Positions 11,901 to 22,915 are shown, counted from the stretch's first letter. The stretch: 64,000 nucleotides of DNA from Brassica napus (GCF_020379485.1 NW_026014767.1:114187-178186), one strand, 5' to 3'. Notes: a model not told the origin generated them from the sequence alone. Numbers and translations: made by a program.

Positions 11901-13302
11901 CTTCCCATTTTTCTTCTTGACGACGACAAGATTAGCTAACCATTCCGGGTATCATACTTCGGTTATGAACCCGGCGTCGAGCAACCTATCAACTTCTTCA
12001 TTTACGGCTTTAGACCGTTCGGGTCCGAGCTTACGCCTCTTCTGCAGGATGGGTTTGTACGTCGGGTCAACGTTCAGTTCGTGGGATGTTACTGCAGGAT
12101 CTATCCCTTTCATATCAGAAGTTTCCCATGCGAATGTCGAAGCGTTTTCTTTAAGGAAAGAGATGATCTGCGACAGCATTTCATCAGAGAGATAGGCGCC
12201 TATGCGTGCGATCTTTGATATGTCGGCTTCATCGATGGGCTCCTCGCGAATTTCCTCCTTTTGAGGATAGATTTTATGAATTGGTTTGTTGACCGTGCTG
12301 ACATTGGAGGTTGACTGTTGTAACTTGACCACAGCAATAAGCAGCTCTCTCGCAGCCCGTTGATCTCCGCGGATTGTCCGTATTGCGCCGTCTTTTCCAG
12401 GAAATTTAACGCACTGATGATATGTAGAGGGAATAGCCTTCATTGAGTGTAGCCAGGGGGTGCCAAGGATGGCGTTGTACGGTGCCTTTGCCCGGACAAC
12501 AGAGAACTTAACTGTGCGGGTGACATCGCCTGGGTAGACTAGGAGACGTATTGTGCCGATCATCTGCTCTGAAGAACCGTTAAACCCTGTGAGAGTACGC
12601 GAAGAAGGCTTCATGTCGCGTAGGTCAATCCCCATTTTGTCGAGTGTGTCCCGAAAGATTAGGTCGACCGAGCTGCCAGTATCAATGAGAACCTTTGTAA
12701 CCTGGCACTCATCAATTCCAATGTCGATGAACAGCGGATCATTGTGCGGCATACTAACTCCACGAGTGTCGACTGCCGAGAAAGAGATTTGGTAGTCAGT
12801 TTCTACTTGTGAAGGCCAGTTTTGCACAGTGACGGCTTGTCGTCTGTAATCTTTGACTGCTCTCACCGAGTTCCCGCAAGGAGGCAATCCACCCATTATG
12901 ACGTTGAGGTGGGGGACGTTCGTAGCCTTCAGCAGTTCCTGTTGCGCTTGTCGCTTGGCTTCGAGGCATGGTCGCAAATCTTGTCGCTTGGGCTGACTGA
13001 GCTTAGTGCGTAAATCTTCCACTTTAGAGTTGAAATGGTCATGTAGATCTGCGGGCAAGGCTCTCAACCTTGTGGTCGTGCTGTCATGGGCAGTCTTCTT
13101 CGCTTTATACTCGTCAAGGGATATCCGAAGATCTGTTGTGCTCTCATCCCCCGTTGCGGCTTTTCGCTTCAAGAACGTACGCAGGTCCTTAGACTGCGTT
13201 TTATTATTCAACTCTTCGCGCAGATCTCGTTGTTGTGACGGTGCTTCATCATCGGAGGAATCAGCCTGTTGAGAGAGGATTACTTCTACTCGTCGTCTGT
13301 TT
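8986..13302 (-). pseudogene. pol of element E: protease, reverse transcriptase, two RNase H domains, integrase
   Basis: Read from 13302 downwards, the order is as follows. The protease has a LIDTGSSVDLIF motif near 12690. The reverse transcriptase has the active-site box VYIDDMLV near 11600. A first RNase H region follows around 10900-11200. A second, archaeal-type RNase H (LHVDGSSTNKGSG) follows near 10730-10750. The integrase has catalytic-core motifs GMDIIGPMP, ITDNGSQF and GQAEST. The second RNase H marks the Tat lineage. Lesions: a TGA at 11952-11954 in the reverse transcriptase, where the frame resumes immediately; a one-base shift near 10382 after RNase H; and two small shifts between 9880 and 9990 that destroy the zinc-binding part of integrase. 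The CACTA element separates this part from gag. Confidence 0.88.
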
Positions 13303-13305
13303 TTA

Positions 13306-13320
13306 CACTACAAGAAAACA
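13306..13320 (+). repeat. Left terminal inverted repeat of the CACTA element
   Basis: CACTACAAGAAAACA is a perfect 15-base match to the inverted right end. Similarity continues imperfectly for about another 15 bases. Confidence 0.97.
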
Positions 13321-13670
13321 GCGGTATTCTGACGGACGTTCCGACGGAAAATGAATTCCTCGGAATATACCGAGGCATTTCCGAGGCAATTCCGAGGAAA
13401 CACAAAATTTTGCTTCCTCGGTATTCCGTCGGAATATTCCGACGGAATTCCGAGGAAAATTCATCTCGTCGGAATATTCCGACGGAATACCGAGGAAACT
13501 AGTATTCCTCGGAAAAAACCGATGAATTCCGAGGAAATATTATAGACGTTAGAGAGCCGTTGGAGAGCCGTTGGAGAGCCGTTGGGGGATTTTAAAAATT
13601 CCGAGGAAATTCCGACGAACTAGCCGTTTGCATCGGAATTCCGTCGGAATTTCCTCGGACCGTCGGCAGG
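13321..13670. repeat. Left subterminal repeats of the CACTA element
   Basis: Many short copies of CCGAGGAA, TTCCTCGG and TCCGACGGAAT occur in both orientations. In En/Spm elements such subterminal motifs are the binding sites of the TNPA-type protein. A short direct repeat of GTTGGAGAGCC lies at about 13557-13585. Confidence 0.88.
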
Positions 13671-13678
13671 ATTTCAAC

Positions 13679-13686
13679 TATAAATA
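13679..13686 (+). promoter_or_regulatory. TATA box of the CACTA transposase gene
   Basis: TATAAATA lies 86 bases upstream of the transposase ATG, directly after the left subterminal repeat block. The spacing suits a short plant leader. Confidence 0.72.
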
Positions 13687-13771
13687 CAAGCACCCCTCTT
13701 CCTCTTCATTCACTCCATATCTTCATCCTCCCTCTCACTTTCTTTACACACGAATTTGATTCATAAAAAAC

Positions 13772-16700
13772 ATGTCTTCTTCAAATTATTTTCGTTCTTG
13801 GATCGATCGACCTCATTTGGATCCGAACACGAGATTGCTTACGGAAGAATACCAACAAGGTATAACCGAATTCATGGGGTTAGTTCACCGACAACCGGAA
13901 GCAAAAACAGGTATGTTAAGATGTCCTTGCTCTAATTGTAAAAATAAAAAAGTTATTAAAGAATGGGATGTTTGGACTCATCTATATTTGAGTGGGTTTA
14001 CACGAAGTTACAAAATTTGGTATCATCATGGAGAAACTGATTATGAACTTGGTAGTACTAGCGAACCTCAGCCAGCGGTTAGATTAGAAGATCCAATTAG
14101 AACGGATGTAGATTACGGTGTAGGTACTGAGCAGATGGTAAATGATCATTTTAGAGGGGAAGATTTACCCAATGCCGAAGCTAGGAGATTTTATGATATG
14201 TTGGATGCTGGAAAGCAACCATTGTACGAAGGTTGCAGAGATGGTCATTCAGCTTTATCATCTGCTACAAGATTGATGGGCATTAAGACGGATTATAATT
14301 TGGCTGAAGACTGTGTGGATGCGATTGCTGATTATGTAAAAGGTATTCTACCCGAAGATAATGTAGCTCCTGGCTCATACTACGAGGTTCAGAAACTCGT
14401 AGCTGGTCTTGGTTTATCGTATCAGGTAATAGATGTATGCAGAGACAACTGCATGATTTATTGGAGGGCGGATGAACAGCGGGTTTCATGCAAATTTTGT
14501 GGGAAGCCTCGTTATAAAGATACGAGTGGAAGAGTTCCAGTACCATATAAAAGGATGTGGTATTTGCCTTTGACGGAAAGGTTGCAGAGGCTGTATCTGT
14601 CTGAACGCACAGCGAAACCAATGAGATGGCATGCGGAGCACTCAACAGATGGTGAGATCAGACATCCTTCAGATGCAAAAGCGTGGAAGCATTTCCAATC
14701 AAAGTATCCCGACTTTGCGTATGAGAGAAGAAATGTCTACCTTGGATTATGTACTGATGGTTTCAGCCCGTTTGGCAAGAGTGGAAGACAGTATTCTCTA
14801 TGGCCAGTCATTCTTACACCATACAACCTACCCCCAAACTTGTGCTTGCGACGAGAGTTTTTGTTTCTCTCGATTCTCGTTCCCGGACCAGAGCATCCTA
14901 AGAGATCACTTGATGTGTTTCTTCAGCCACTAATATATGAGTTGCAACAACTATGGACTCAAGGTGCTGAAACATACGATGTTTCGTATAAAGAAAACTT
15001 TCAAATGCGGGCAGTACTAATGTGGACAATAAGTGATTTTCCAGCATATGGTATGTTATCTGGATGGACAACGCATGGAAGGCTATCATGTCCATATTGT
15101 CAAGATAACACTGATGCTTTCCAACTAAAACACGGAAGGAAAACGTGTTGGTTTGACTGTCACAGGAGATTTCTACCACCAGATCATCCATATCGTAGAA
15201 GTAGGAATTTGTTTACGAAGAACAAGAGGGTGTTTGACAGTCCACCTCCGGAAATTCGTGGGAAAGATTTGAAGACACAACTTAGAGATTTTGGTGCAGA
15301 AAGGACGCCAGACGTCGGTGGACATGAGCATTTTCCGGTAGATGGTGTTGGAAACCTACATAACTGGCACAAAAAAAGTATTTTTTGGGATCTGCCATAC
15401 TGGGAGGATCATCTACTAAGGCATAATTTAGATGTCATGCATATCGAGAAGAACTTTTTTGACAATCTCATGAACACGATCCTTAATGTTCAAGGTAAAA
15501 CAAAGGATAATTTGAAGTCAAGACTGGATTTAGTCGATATATGTGCTCGTTCAGAACTTCATGTTGATGAGAGTGGTAGGGCTCCTTTTCCCATATACCG
15601 ACTTGATGCAGCGGGAAAGGATGCGTTCTTTGATTGGATTTCAAACGATGTGGAATTTCCAGACGGTTACGCATCTAATTTGCGTAACTGTATCGACAGA
15701 AAGGAAGGAAAGTTTACTGGCTTGAAAAGCCATGATTGCCATGTAATGATGCAGCGTCTCCTTCCGTTTGCCTTCAAGGAACTATTACCACGAAATGTTC
15801 ATGAAGCAATTGCAGGGATAAGTGGTTTCTTCCGCGATTTATGCACAAGATCAGTGACTCTTGAAGGTATTGAAAATTTGAAGACTAACATAGCTGTGAT
15901 TCAGTGCAACCTTGAGAAGATATTTCCTCCCTCATTTTTTGATGTTATGGAGCATCTTGTTATTCACCTGGTAAGAGAATTGGAACTTGGTGGTCCTGTG
16001 CAGTATAGATGGATGTATCTGTATGAGCGGTATATGTTCCATTTGAAGAAGATGGTGAAAAATTTAAGTAGGGTGGAAGGGTCTATAGTCGCACAGATGA
16101 TCAATGAAGAAACTTCAAACTTTGCCGAGTACTACTTTCCAGCAGAAGTTCAGACCAAAAACAGAAGACCTGCTCGGCATGATGATAGAGGCGAACGGGC
16201 AACATATCATTGGAAGGTTCCAGACATTTTCACAGACGTTGGACGACTTAGCGGAAAACCAAAGGACCGTCGACTTACTGATCAGGAGCGCAGTCATTTG
16301 CAAACATATTTACTCACCAACTGCGAAGATGTTCTTCAATATGAAAGGATTTTCATGGCAGAAAAGCGGTTAGAATATAGATACGCCACAGAGGACGAAC
16401 TAGAAGAAATGAAGCAGAGAGAATTTGGTGGATGGATGTTTACTTATGTGAGTGATGGTTTGGCCAGAGGTGAAACATTTGACGATTGGATACGCGAGAT
16501 GGTCGTTGGACCAAACTTTGTTGTGAAGTCATATCCGAGATTTTGTACTCGAGGATATGCATTCACAACTCAGAAGAGGAGACGTTCGAGTACGACTTAC
16601 GATGCTGGTGTTTGTTCTGCATCAGGAGATGATGTATACTACGGACACATAAATGAGATTTTGGAAATCAAGTATTTGGGCATGGTTGGATTGCGCTGTA

Positions 16701-17134
16701 CTGTTTTCTATTGTGACTGGCACGACAACACTCCAGATCGAGGTGTGAGAACAGATGCATTTGGTGTTACATCAGTAAATTCAAGACGGAAGCTGCAATA
16801 TTATGATCCTTTCATTCTTGCTTCTCAGGCCGATCAGGTTTGTTATATCAAGTACCCCCGGGTAAGGAACAGAGATGATCCATGGGTTACTGTTACAAGA
16901 CTCAACCCGAGAGGCCGAGTTCAGGGAAGTTCTGAGCTGGAAGACCCACTACAACCAAGCACATCCGGCAACTTAAGTGCAGCAGAAGATTTAGGTGGAG
17001 TTGGCCTTGTAGTCGATTTAACCGACTTCGGAGAAGAAGCCGCCGTTCACGTAGAGGATGAACCAGTGATTGGAGAGTTTCACCAAGATCCAGATTCAGA
17101 TTCATCTGGTGATGACGACTCGGAAACAGACTAG
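13772..17134 (+). CDS. CACTA transposase (TNPD/TNP2 type), intact, 1120 residues
   Basis: This is a single open reading frame with ATG in reasonable context and no visible intron. Domains read in order. Residues about 8-90 are the transposase-associated zinc-binding region with CPCSNCKN. A middle region from about 240 to 570 is of the Transposase_21 type, with a second CKFCGKPRY zinc motif and the blocks CTDGFSPFG (about residue 326) and LDVMHIEKN (about residue 552). Their aspartates are plausible members of the RNase H-like catalytic set. A DUF4218-like part runs from about 650 to 785, and a DUF4216-like part from about 968 to 1030. The C-terminus is acidic. It should bind the terminal repeats and cut and join the element in the nucleus. 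The length fits a full-size family member. No frameshift or stop was seen. Confidence 0.95.
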   Translation: MSSSNYFRSWIDRPHLDPNTRLLTEEYQQGITEFMGLVHRQPEAKTGMLRCPCSNCKNKKVIKEWDVWTHLYLSGFTRSYKIWYHHGETDYELGSTSEPQPAVRLEDPIRTDVDYGVGTEQMVNDHFRGEDLPNAEARRFYDMLDAGKQPLYEGCRDGHSALSSATRLMGIKTDYNLAEDCVDAIADYVKGILPEDNVAPGSYYEVQKLVAGLGLSYQVIDVCRDNCMIYWRADEQRVSCKFCGKPRYKDTSGRVPVPYKRMWYLPLTERLQRLYLSERTAKPMRWHAEHSTDGEIRHPSDAKAWKHFQSKYPDFAYERRNVYLGLCTDGFSPFGKSGRQYSLWPVILTPYNLPPNLCLRREFLFLSILVPGPEHPKRSLDVFLQPLIYELQQLWTQGAETYDVSYKENFQMRAVLMWTISDFPAYGMLSGWTTHGRLSCPYCQDNTDAFQLKHGRKTCWFDCHRRFLPPDHPYRRSRNLFTKNKRVFDSPPPEIRGKDLKTQLRDFGAERTPDVGGHEHFPVDGVGNLHNWHKKSIFWDLPYWEDHLLRHNLDVMHIEKNFFDNLMNTILNVQGKTKDNLKSRLDLVDICARSELHVDESGRAPFPIYRLDAAGKDAFFDWISNDVEFPDGYASNLRNCIDRKEGKFTGLKSHDCHVMMQRLLPFAFKELLPRNVHEAIAGISGFFRDLCTRSVTLEGIENLKTNIAVIQCNLEKIFPPSFFDVMEHLVIHLVRELELGGPVQYRWMYLYERYMFHLKKMVKNLSRVEGSIVAQMINEETSNFAEYYFPAEVQTKNRRPARHDDRGERATYHWKVPDIFTDVGRLSGKPKDRRLTDQERSHLQTYLLTNCEDVLQYERIFMAEKRLEYRYATEDELEEMKQREFGGWMFTYVSDGLARGETFDDWIREMVVGPNFVVKSYPRFCTRGYAFTTQKRRRSSTTYDAGVCSASGDDVYYGHINEILEIKYLGMVGLRCTVFYCDWHDNTPDRGVRTDAFGVTSVNSRRKLQYYDPFILASQADQVCYIKYPRVRNRDDPWVTVTRLNPRGRVQGSSELEDPLQPSTSGNLSAAEDLGGVGLVVDLTDFGEEAAVHVEDEPVIGEFHQDPDSDSSGDDDSETD

Positions 17135-17815
17135 CGTCGACCTTTTTTTTTTTTTTTTTAAGGAAAATTCCGAGGAAATTCCGAGGACAGATAGGTTTTC
17201 CTCGGAATTTCCTCGGAATAGATCTTCTCGATTGAAAACCCAAAGTTCCTCGGAATTTCCTCGGAATTTTCCGAGGGAATTCCGAGGAACTCTTTATGTT
17301 CGTCGGCATTTCCTCGGAAAATTCCGAGGAAATTCCGAGGAATTGGGGATTTGATTATAGATTTTTTTTCCTCGGAATCTCCTCGGTATATTCCGAGGAA
17401 ATGCCGACGAACATAAGGATCTCCTCGGAATCTCCTCGGTATATTCCGAGGAAATTCCGAGGAACTTGGGGTTTTAAATCGAAAACAACGTTTTACGGAT
17501 TGAATAACACGTATATAACCTTCATTAAGTGTCATAACCAGATTATGATGTTTGGAACTATGAACTTTGGTGTTTTATCCAATAACAAACACTTTTACGA
17601 TTGCATGAACGAAAACCACACAACATAAGAGAAACACTTATACACTTTAATAAACGGTAAAGGGAATACTTACAATTATTTTTGAAATTGTGTTATTTCA
17701 TGGTTTATGATCATCTATACAAAGAATCCTCAATGGTATGCATTATAATTGTATAAGAAATGAAATACGGCGAAAATAATCGATGTTTTAAAACCCCAAA
17801 CCCTGGTTCCTCAGA
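17135..17815. repeat. Mid-element block of subterminal-type repeats downstream of transposase
   Basis: A run of T at 17144-17159 is followed, up to about 17465, by more than a dozen copies of CCGAGGAA, TTCCTCGG and related motifs in both orientations, the same units as at the element ends. The rest, to 17815, is AT-rich with no coding signal seen. Confidence 0.8.
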
Positions 17816-18000
17816 AATTCCTCGGAGATTACCGAGGGTATTCCGAGGAATCCTGGTTCGTCGGAATATTTTCATTTAACCGGGTAAACCAAGCCGCCAA
17901 ATATTTCGGGAAAATTGAATCAAAGAATTCCGAGGAAATTCCGACGGAAATATAAAATATTTCCGAGGAAATTCCGACGGATAGTTTCCGTCGGACGCCT
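17816..18000. repeat. Second mid-element block of subterminal-type repeats
   Basis: TTCCTCGG, CCGAGGAA and TTCCGACGG motifs recur just upstream of the second CACTA gene. They would put binding-site-like sequence next to that gene's promoter, as the left end does for the transposase. Confidence 0.75.
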
Positions 18001-18872
18001 CATAATATTAGGGCGAGCCCGATCTTCTTCCCCATTTCTCTCTTTCTCTCCGCGCCGCACAGCCTCTCCTCTCGCGATTTCCGGCGACTCCACCGTTCTC
18101 TCTCGCGTTTTTCCGGCGAATCTCCCCTAATCCTCCCCCATAATCATGTAAGAACCCTATCCCACTCTTTTAGGTTAGATTTGTATGGTTTTTAAGTAGA
18201 TTTGATGATTTTGGAATGAGATTTATAGATTTTGTTAGGGTGAATGGTAGATTTGTGTAAAATCGAGTTTGATTATGTATTTCACTTGATTTGAATTTTT
18301 TTTTTAGTTTTTATTAATTTTGTGGTTATAAAAATCGAATTTGAAATTATATATATATATTGAAAACGTTTTTTGTATATAAAATCTATTTTTTGCATTT
18401 TAAATTCATTTATATATTTATTAAACATTTTTAAAATCTATAAAACTTTTTTTAAGATTAAAAATCATTTATATAATATTTAAAAACATTTTTTTGTGGT
18501 TATAAAACGTTTTATGTATTTTATATGTAAAATATAAATTTCTATATTTATTAAACATTTTTAATATTATGAAAACTATTTTTGTAATTATTTAACATTT
18601 TAAACATTTTTAAAACTATTTTTCGTAATTATTATGTTTTTGGGATTTATTTAAACTATTTTTAAAATTTTTAAACTATTTTTTATTTATTAAAACTTTT
18701 TTTATTATTTATTAAACTATTTATATTTTTGTGATTAAAAACTATGTTTTTTAACTATTTTTTTTAAACTGTTTTTTTTAATTAAAATTATTAGAACTAA
18801 TTTTTAAATATGTTTTTTTTTTTTTTTAATGATGATCAGATCCGGCCTCGCCAGCGTCGTAGCCGGGGTGGT
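18001..18872 (+). other. Probable promoter, leader exon and long AT-rich leader intron of the second CACTA gene
   Basis: An AT-rich patch near 18003-18011 and a C/T-rich stretch to about 18147 resemble a promoter and leader. A good donor GTAAGA starts at 18148. A very AT-rich, T-run-rich stretch follows, ending in GATCAG at 18840 just before coding sequence. I infer an intron of about 690 bp. No in-frame ATG was found in the leader. Confidence 0.5.
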
Positions 18873-20681
18873 ATGGGGAGCCAGTCTCGGGGTTCTTCCA
18901 GCCATGTTCAGGATTCCGTTTCGCCCCACAGCTCATACCATACATCTCCCTCTCCATTACTCGCTCCTGCTGCTCCCGCTCCCGCTGCTGCACCCGCTCC
19001 TGGTCCCGCTGCTGCACCCGGTCCTCCGGGAGTGATGAGGGTTGCGGAGTTGGTTCGACAGCCCGGTCGTGACCATCTTCCCTATCTCACTGAGTATCCA
19101 CATGGACATGGTCAAACATGGTAATTTAAACTTTTATTTTTTAAACTATTTTTTATTTAAACTATTTTTTTATTAATAATTTATTTTTTTATTAGGTTCA
19201 ACCGATCCGGGAACGGGATCAGCGCATGGATCAACCGTATGATGTACTCGGCCCTCGACAGCGGACATCCGACTTTCACTCACTTCCCTGTCGAGAAGCA
19301 GCATCTGTGGTTTCGTCAGTTTGCGGTAAGTATTCTAATTTTTAAATTATATTTTTTATATTATTAAAACTATTTTTTGTAATTATTAAACTATTTTCTA
19401 TATTTATTAGACATTTTAAATATTATTAAAACTTATTTTTGTAATTATTAAACTAATTTATATATTTATTAGACATTTTAAATATTATTAAAACTTATTT
19501 TTGTAATTATTAAACTATTTTTTTAATTATTAAACTATTTTTTATTTATTAAAACGACGATTTTTGTAATTATTAAACTATTATATTTTTGTGCTTAAAA
19601 ACTATTTTTAAACTATTTCAGCAAGAATTCAACTGGAATTCCGATGATACGCTCTCTATCTATCACCATTTTGTCCATAAAGTTATGGACAACTATGGGA
19701 AGCAGATGTACGAGTGGAAGAAGAAGTGGGAAGTAAACAAGGTAGTTTTTAATTTATTAACAATTTTTAATTTATTAAACTATTTTTAAAATTATTAAAC
19801 TTTTTTTTTTAAATTAAAAGGTCCCAAAGTCGATGAACGACACGGTCTGGAAGGAGTTGTGTGCGCATTGGGATAAAGAAGAGACGAAAGAAACTTCTTC
19901 CACCAACTCCAACAACCGCAGGAGCGACCGTAAAGGAAAGGGCATCTACAAGCATAACTTGGGTGCTCAATCTATTGCCACTCTGGCGGATCGCATGGTA
20001 AGCTCAACCGCTTTTTCTTCAATTATTTAAGTTTCAGAATTTTATTTTTTTTGCATTTTCAAATTTCTAATGTTTGTCTAATTTATTTTTTTTCAAGGCG
20101 GAAGAAAATGAAGGCCACCCAGTTGATGATCTCGCCCTTATGAAAAGGGCGTATACCAACAAGAAGACCGGCCAGATTGATGATGGTCTTGTGAGGGACG
20201 TGGTCGACCTGGTCCAAACTCAGGTGTATGACGAAGTGTCTCAGCTTCAAACCGATGATGACGATTCGACGGCCTCGACCAACTTGTCTCGGGTTCGAAT
20301 CAACGAAATCGTTGAATCGGTAAGTTTTTTTTTTTAAAAGTTCAATTTAATTATTTCTTGATTTTTATTTTATCATCAATTTAAATTATCTAAACTTGGT
20401 TATTTATATTTCAGTCGGTTCCAAAGAAAAAGGGACGTTTGGTCGGTTTGGGTCGTCGCTCCCGGTCGGCTGCTCCTTCTTCTGCACCACATGCGTATGT
20501 TGATCCAGAAGTTCTTACGGCTCAGCTGAAGGACAAGGATGATCGGATATCTGCGTTGGAGACCCAGATGGCAGCTCAACAGGCGGGCTATGAGACCCAG
20601 AAGAGGCTGAACGAGCAGATGATGGAGATGATGAAGAGGATGTACCCGAACGAGACGTTCCCGAACATTCAAGACCCGTAG
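18873..20681 (+). CDS. TNPA-like / plant Transposase_24 family protein of the CACTA element, six coding exons
   Basis: I read exons at 18873-19120, 19196-19325, 19622-19741, 19821-19997, 20098-20319 and 20415-20681. All introns are GT-AG and every junction keeps frame, giving about 387 residues. The N-terminal region is rich in Pro and Ala with Ser and Arg. The core holds motifs such as HLWFRQFA and [20 protein letters not shown], typical of the plant Ptta/En/Spm Transposase_24 family. A basic KKKGR stretch and a C-terminal coiled-coil ([18 protein letters not shown]) follow, suited to dimerisation. In En/Spm the second protein binds the subterminal repeats and brings the ends together. That role is inferred here. 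The first in-frame ATG after the likely acceptor at 18840 was taken as start. Confidence 0.85.
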
Positions 20682-20854
20682 TTTTTTTTTTTTCCAAAAA
20701 CTCTGAATGTTTTATTTAAATTTGAATATTATCTACTATGTTTTATTTTATGTTTTATTCAATTTTAATTTTAAATTTAAAAATTTTAATTTTTAAAAAT
20801 AAAATTAATTTTTAAAAAAAATAAATTTTTAAAAAAAATAAATTTTTTCAAAAT
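20682..20854. other. AT-rich 3' flank of the second CACTA gene
   Basis: This stretch is almost only A and T and includes several long A and T runs. It probably contains the 3' untranslated end. No coding frame is seen. Confidence 0.55.
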
Positions 20855-21325
20855 TCCGAGGGAATGGAGTTCCTCGGAAAATTCCGAGGAACTTTCTCCC
20901 CTCGGAAAATTCCGACGAACTTTAAGTTCCTCGGAATTTTCCGAGGGAAAAGTTCCTCGGAATTTTCCGAGAAACTCCACTCCCTCGGAATTTTCCGAGG
21001 GAAGAAAGTTCCTCGGAAAAGTCCGAGGAACATTTGTTCCTCGGTATTTTCCGATAAACATTCCGAGGAATATTTCGTCGAAACTTCCGAGGATTGGACC
21101 ATCGGAATTCCCTCGGTATTTTCCGAGGAACCTTCCGACGAACTTCGTGTCCTCGGAGTTTCCTCGGAATTTTGTTTCCTCGGAATTCCGTCGGAATTTT
21201 CCGACGGAATTCCGAGGAAGTATGAAATTCCGAGGAGATGTTTCCGAGGACTTGTTTCGTCGGTATGTCCTCGGAATAGCGTTATTCCGACGACATACCG
21301 ACGATTTTTTCCCTCAGTATCCCGA
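20855..21325. repeat. Right subterminal repeats of the CACTA element
   Basis: Dense CCGAGGAA, TTCCTCGG and TCCGACGGAA motifs in both orientations mirror the left end. Confidence 0.88.
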
Positions 21326-21340
21326 TGTTTTCTTGTAGTG
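21326..21340 (-). repeat. Right terminal inverted repeat of the CACTA element
   Basis: TGTTTTCTTGTAGTG is the exact reverse complement of the first 15 bases of the element and is followed by the TTA target duplication. Confidence 0.97.
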
Positions 21341-22871
21341 TTAGGTGGTTCATCATCAGTTGATTCACCTTCGAGGTTGAGATTATTGACCGCGGGTCTC
21401 TCGGGACTGGTTCTTTCTCCTATCTGAAGGGCTTTTTCTTGAGATTTCTGAGTCTATTTTTCTTTGTTCTTGCTCCAGCTCTTATTGTTTTTCGGCTTCT
21501 GTGGAGACTCGATCTCATCTTACCGCTTTCGATGGACTTGAGGAAATGCCCGTATAAGACCTTGCAATCCCTCGTATCATGTGATTTGACCTCGTGATAA
21601 GAACACCAATTACTTGGTTCGCCTGTAGTCGAGCCTGTTGGTTCGGGGGAACTGGATTTCTTCTGATTGGTGTCGCGGTCCCAATGGTTCCACCCCTTTT
21701 CGCGCACTGTAGTGGCAGATCCCGACGATTCGCCGTCGTCTATAGCGTTCATATAGCCTTTCTTCTGGTTAGGCTTGCCTCCTGCTGAATGTTGGCGTGG
21801 TTCTTGACGAGCGTCGTTTGTCCGGGCAGGAGTCTGTTTCCCTGCCAATTCTCTGGCTACCTTGCCTCTGGTATCTTCCTCCATCCGAATGAAATTGTTG
21901 GAACGAGCTATGGCATCCGGTACTGACCTTCTCGGATGTCGATAAAGATCAGCGCGAAATGGCGACTTAATATGGAGAGTGTTCATCAATGACTCCACAG
22001 CTATGTGGTCTGGCACGTCGACTTTCGAGAAGATGGATTTGAACTTTTCCATAAAATCTCTTAAGCTCTGCCCGTTTGCGTGGTTGAGGTTCCAAAGATC
22101 TGTAGTGGTGGCTTCTTGGCGAGTGAACATGATATAGTTTTTGAGGAAAGCCGCTGAGAGGTCGTGAAAACTATCGACGGAGTCCTCCTGAAGGCCGGTA
22201 AACCAGTTAAGAGCAATACCTTCTAGGGTTTCGACGAAAAGTTGACAAAAGCCAGCGTCTTTTTCCTCGTCAGAAAGGTTTGCGCGTCGCATCGCGATGT
22301 TGAAGGATGTGACGTGAGCAGAAGGGTCGGATACACCGTCGAAGGTTGGGAGACGGAGCTTTTCCATCTTCCAGAGACGGACCTTCGTTATCTTTTTGGT
22401 GAACGGAGTTCGGAGAGATTCTGCTAGGACACGCTCGATCTGAGGTGCGGATGTGGTGACGTGATGAATATTGGAGCTTATATCCAGTACCGACTGTTTC
22501 AACGCGGCGAGCTCGTTTATCGTCTGCACGTCAAGAGTTGTGGGAGTTTGAGCGACGTCGTTAACGGTGACATCCTGGTTAGCCGTTTGTGTTGGTGCTG
22601 CTCCGGTCGCTCTTTCTGTGCTAACCAGATGTCTTCGGTATTCCGCCGTCGAGGCTTCCACGTTTACGGCAAGGTGGGCTAAGATCTTCGCAAGCGCCGC
22701 GATTTGGTCGGTCGTTGCTTTCTGGGCTGCGTCTTGTTGCGCAAGACATGCCATTATCGTCTCTATTGAAGCGGGTTGGAGTGGTGTCGGAGTCACAGGG
22801 AAGGACGCCGGCGTTACTTCGATTGCTTCACGGTCTTCCCCAGAGGAAGAGCCGTCGTTACTCGTCGCCAT
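21341..22871 (-). pseudogene. gag of element E (Tat type), with frameshift and nonsense codon near its end
   Basis: The start ATG is at 22871-22869, reading MATSNDGSSSGEDREA. A gag domain lies in the middle (FVETLEGIALNWFTGL and a QSLRDFMEKFK stretch). A late Cys/His motif WCSYHEVKSHDTRDC serves as the zinc knuckle. The open frame runs to a stop at 21420-21422. Comparison of frames shows a one-base shift at about 21511-21520. In the shifted frame a TAG stands at 21454-21456, after which the frame stays open across the CACTA insertion point into pol. Gag and pol were therefore originally joined or nearly so. Gag assembles the particle and packages RNA in the cytoplasm. Confidence 0.83.
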
Positions 22872-22896
22872 TATGTCGACGCTACTTTGCTAGAAC

Positions 22897-22914
22897 CCCC
22901 ACGGTGGGCGCCAA
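22897..22914 (-). other. Primer binding site of element E
   Basis: On the minus strand, one base after the LTR, the sequence reads TTGGCGCCCACCGTGGGG. The TGGCGCC start fits a tRNA ending in GGCGCCA. I do not name the tRNA. It differs from the initiator-Met type used by A, B, C and D. Confidence 0.7.
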
Positions 22915-22915
22915 C

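Larger units (their letters stand above)
13306..21340 (+). mobile_element. Complete CACTA (En/Spm) DNA transposon
   Basis: The element starts CACTACAAGAAAACA and ends with the exact inverted copy TGTTTTCTTGTAGTG. It is flanked by the 3-bp duplication TTA at 13303-13305 and 21341-21343, the target-site length typical of CACTA elements. Its 8035 bp hold an uninterrupted transposase gene and a second spliced gene in the same orientation. Both ends have dense subterminal repeats built on CCGAGGAA and TTCCGACGG. Removing the element and one TTA leaves an open frame across the junction of the host element E, which confirms the boundaries. No lesion was found in either gene, so it could be autonomous. 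Activity is inference. Confidence 0.96.

Noticed and set aside
17070..17535. Arg/Pro/Ser/Glu-rich reading frames on both strands in the CCGAGGAA repeat blocks (also 13269-13545 and 20786-21427)
   Set aside because: They are translations of the short subterminal repeats, with repeating IPRKFRG-like peptides on both strands. They are not genes.
18300..18830. AT-rich stretch as a replication origin or matrix attachment region
   Set aside because: It is best explained as the long leader intron of the second CACTA gene. AT-richness alone does not support more.
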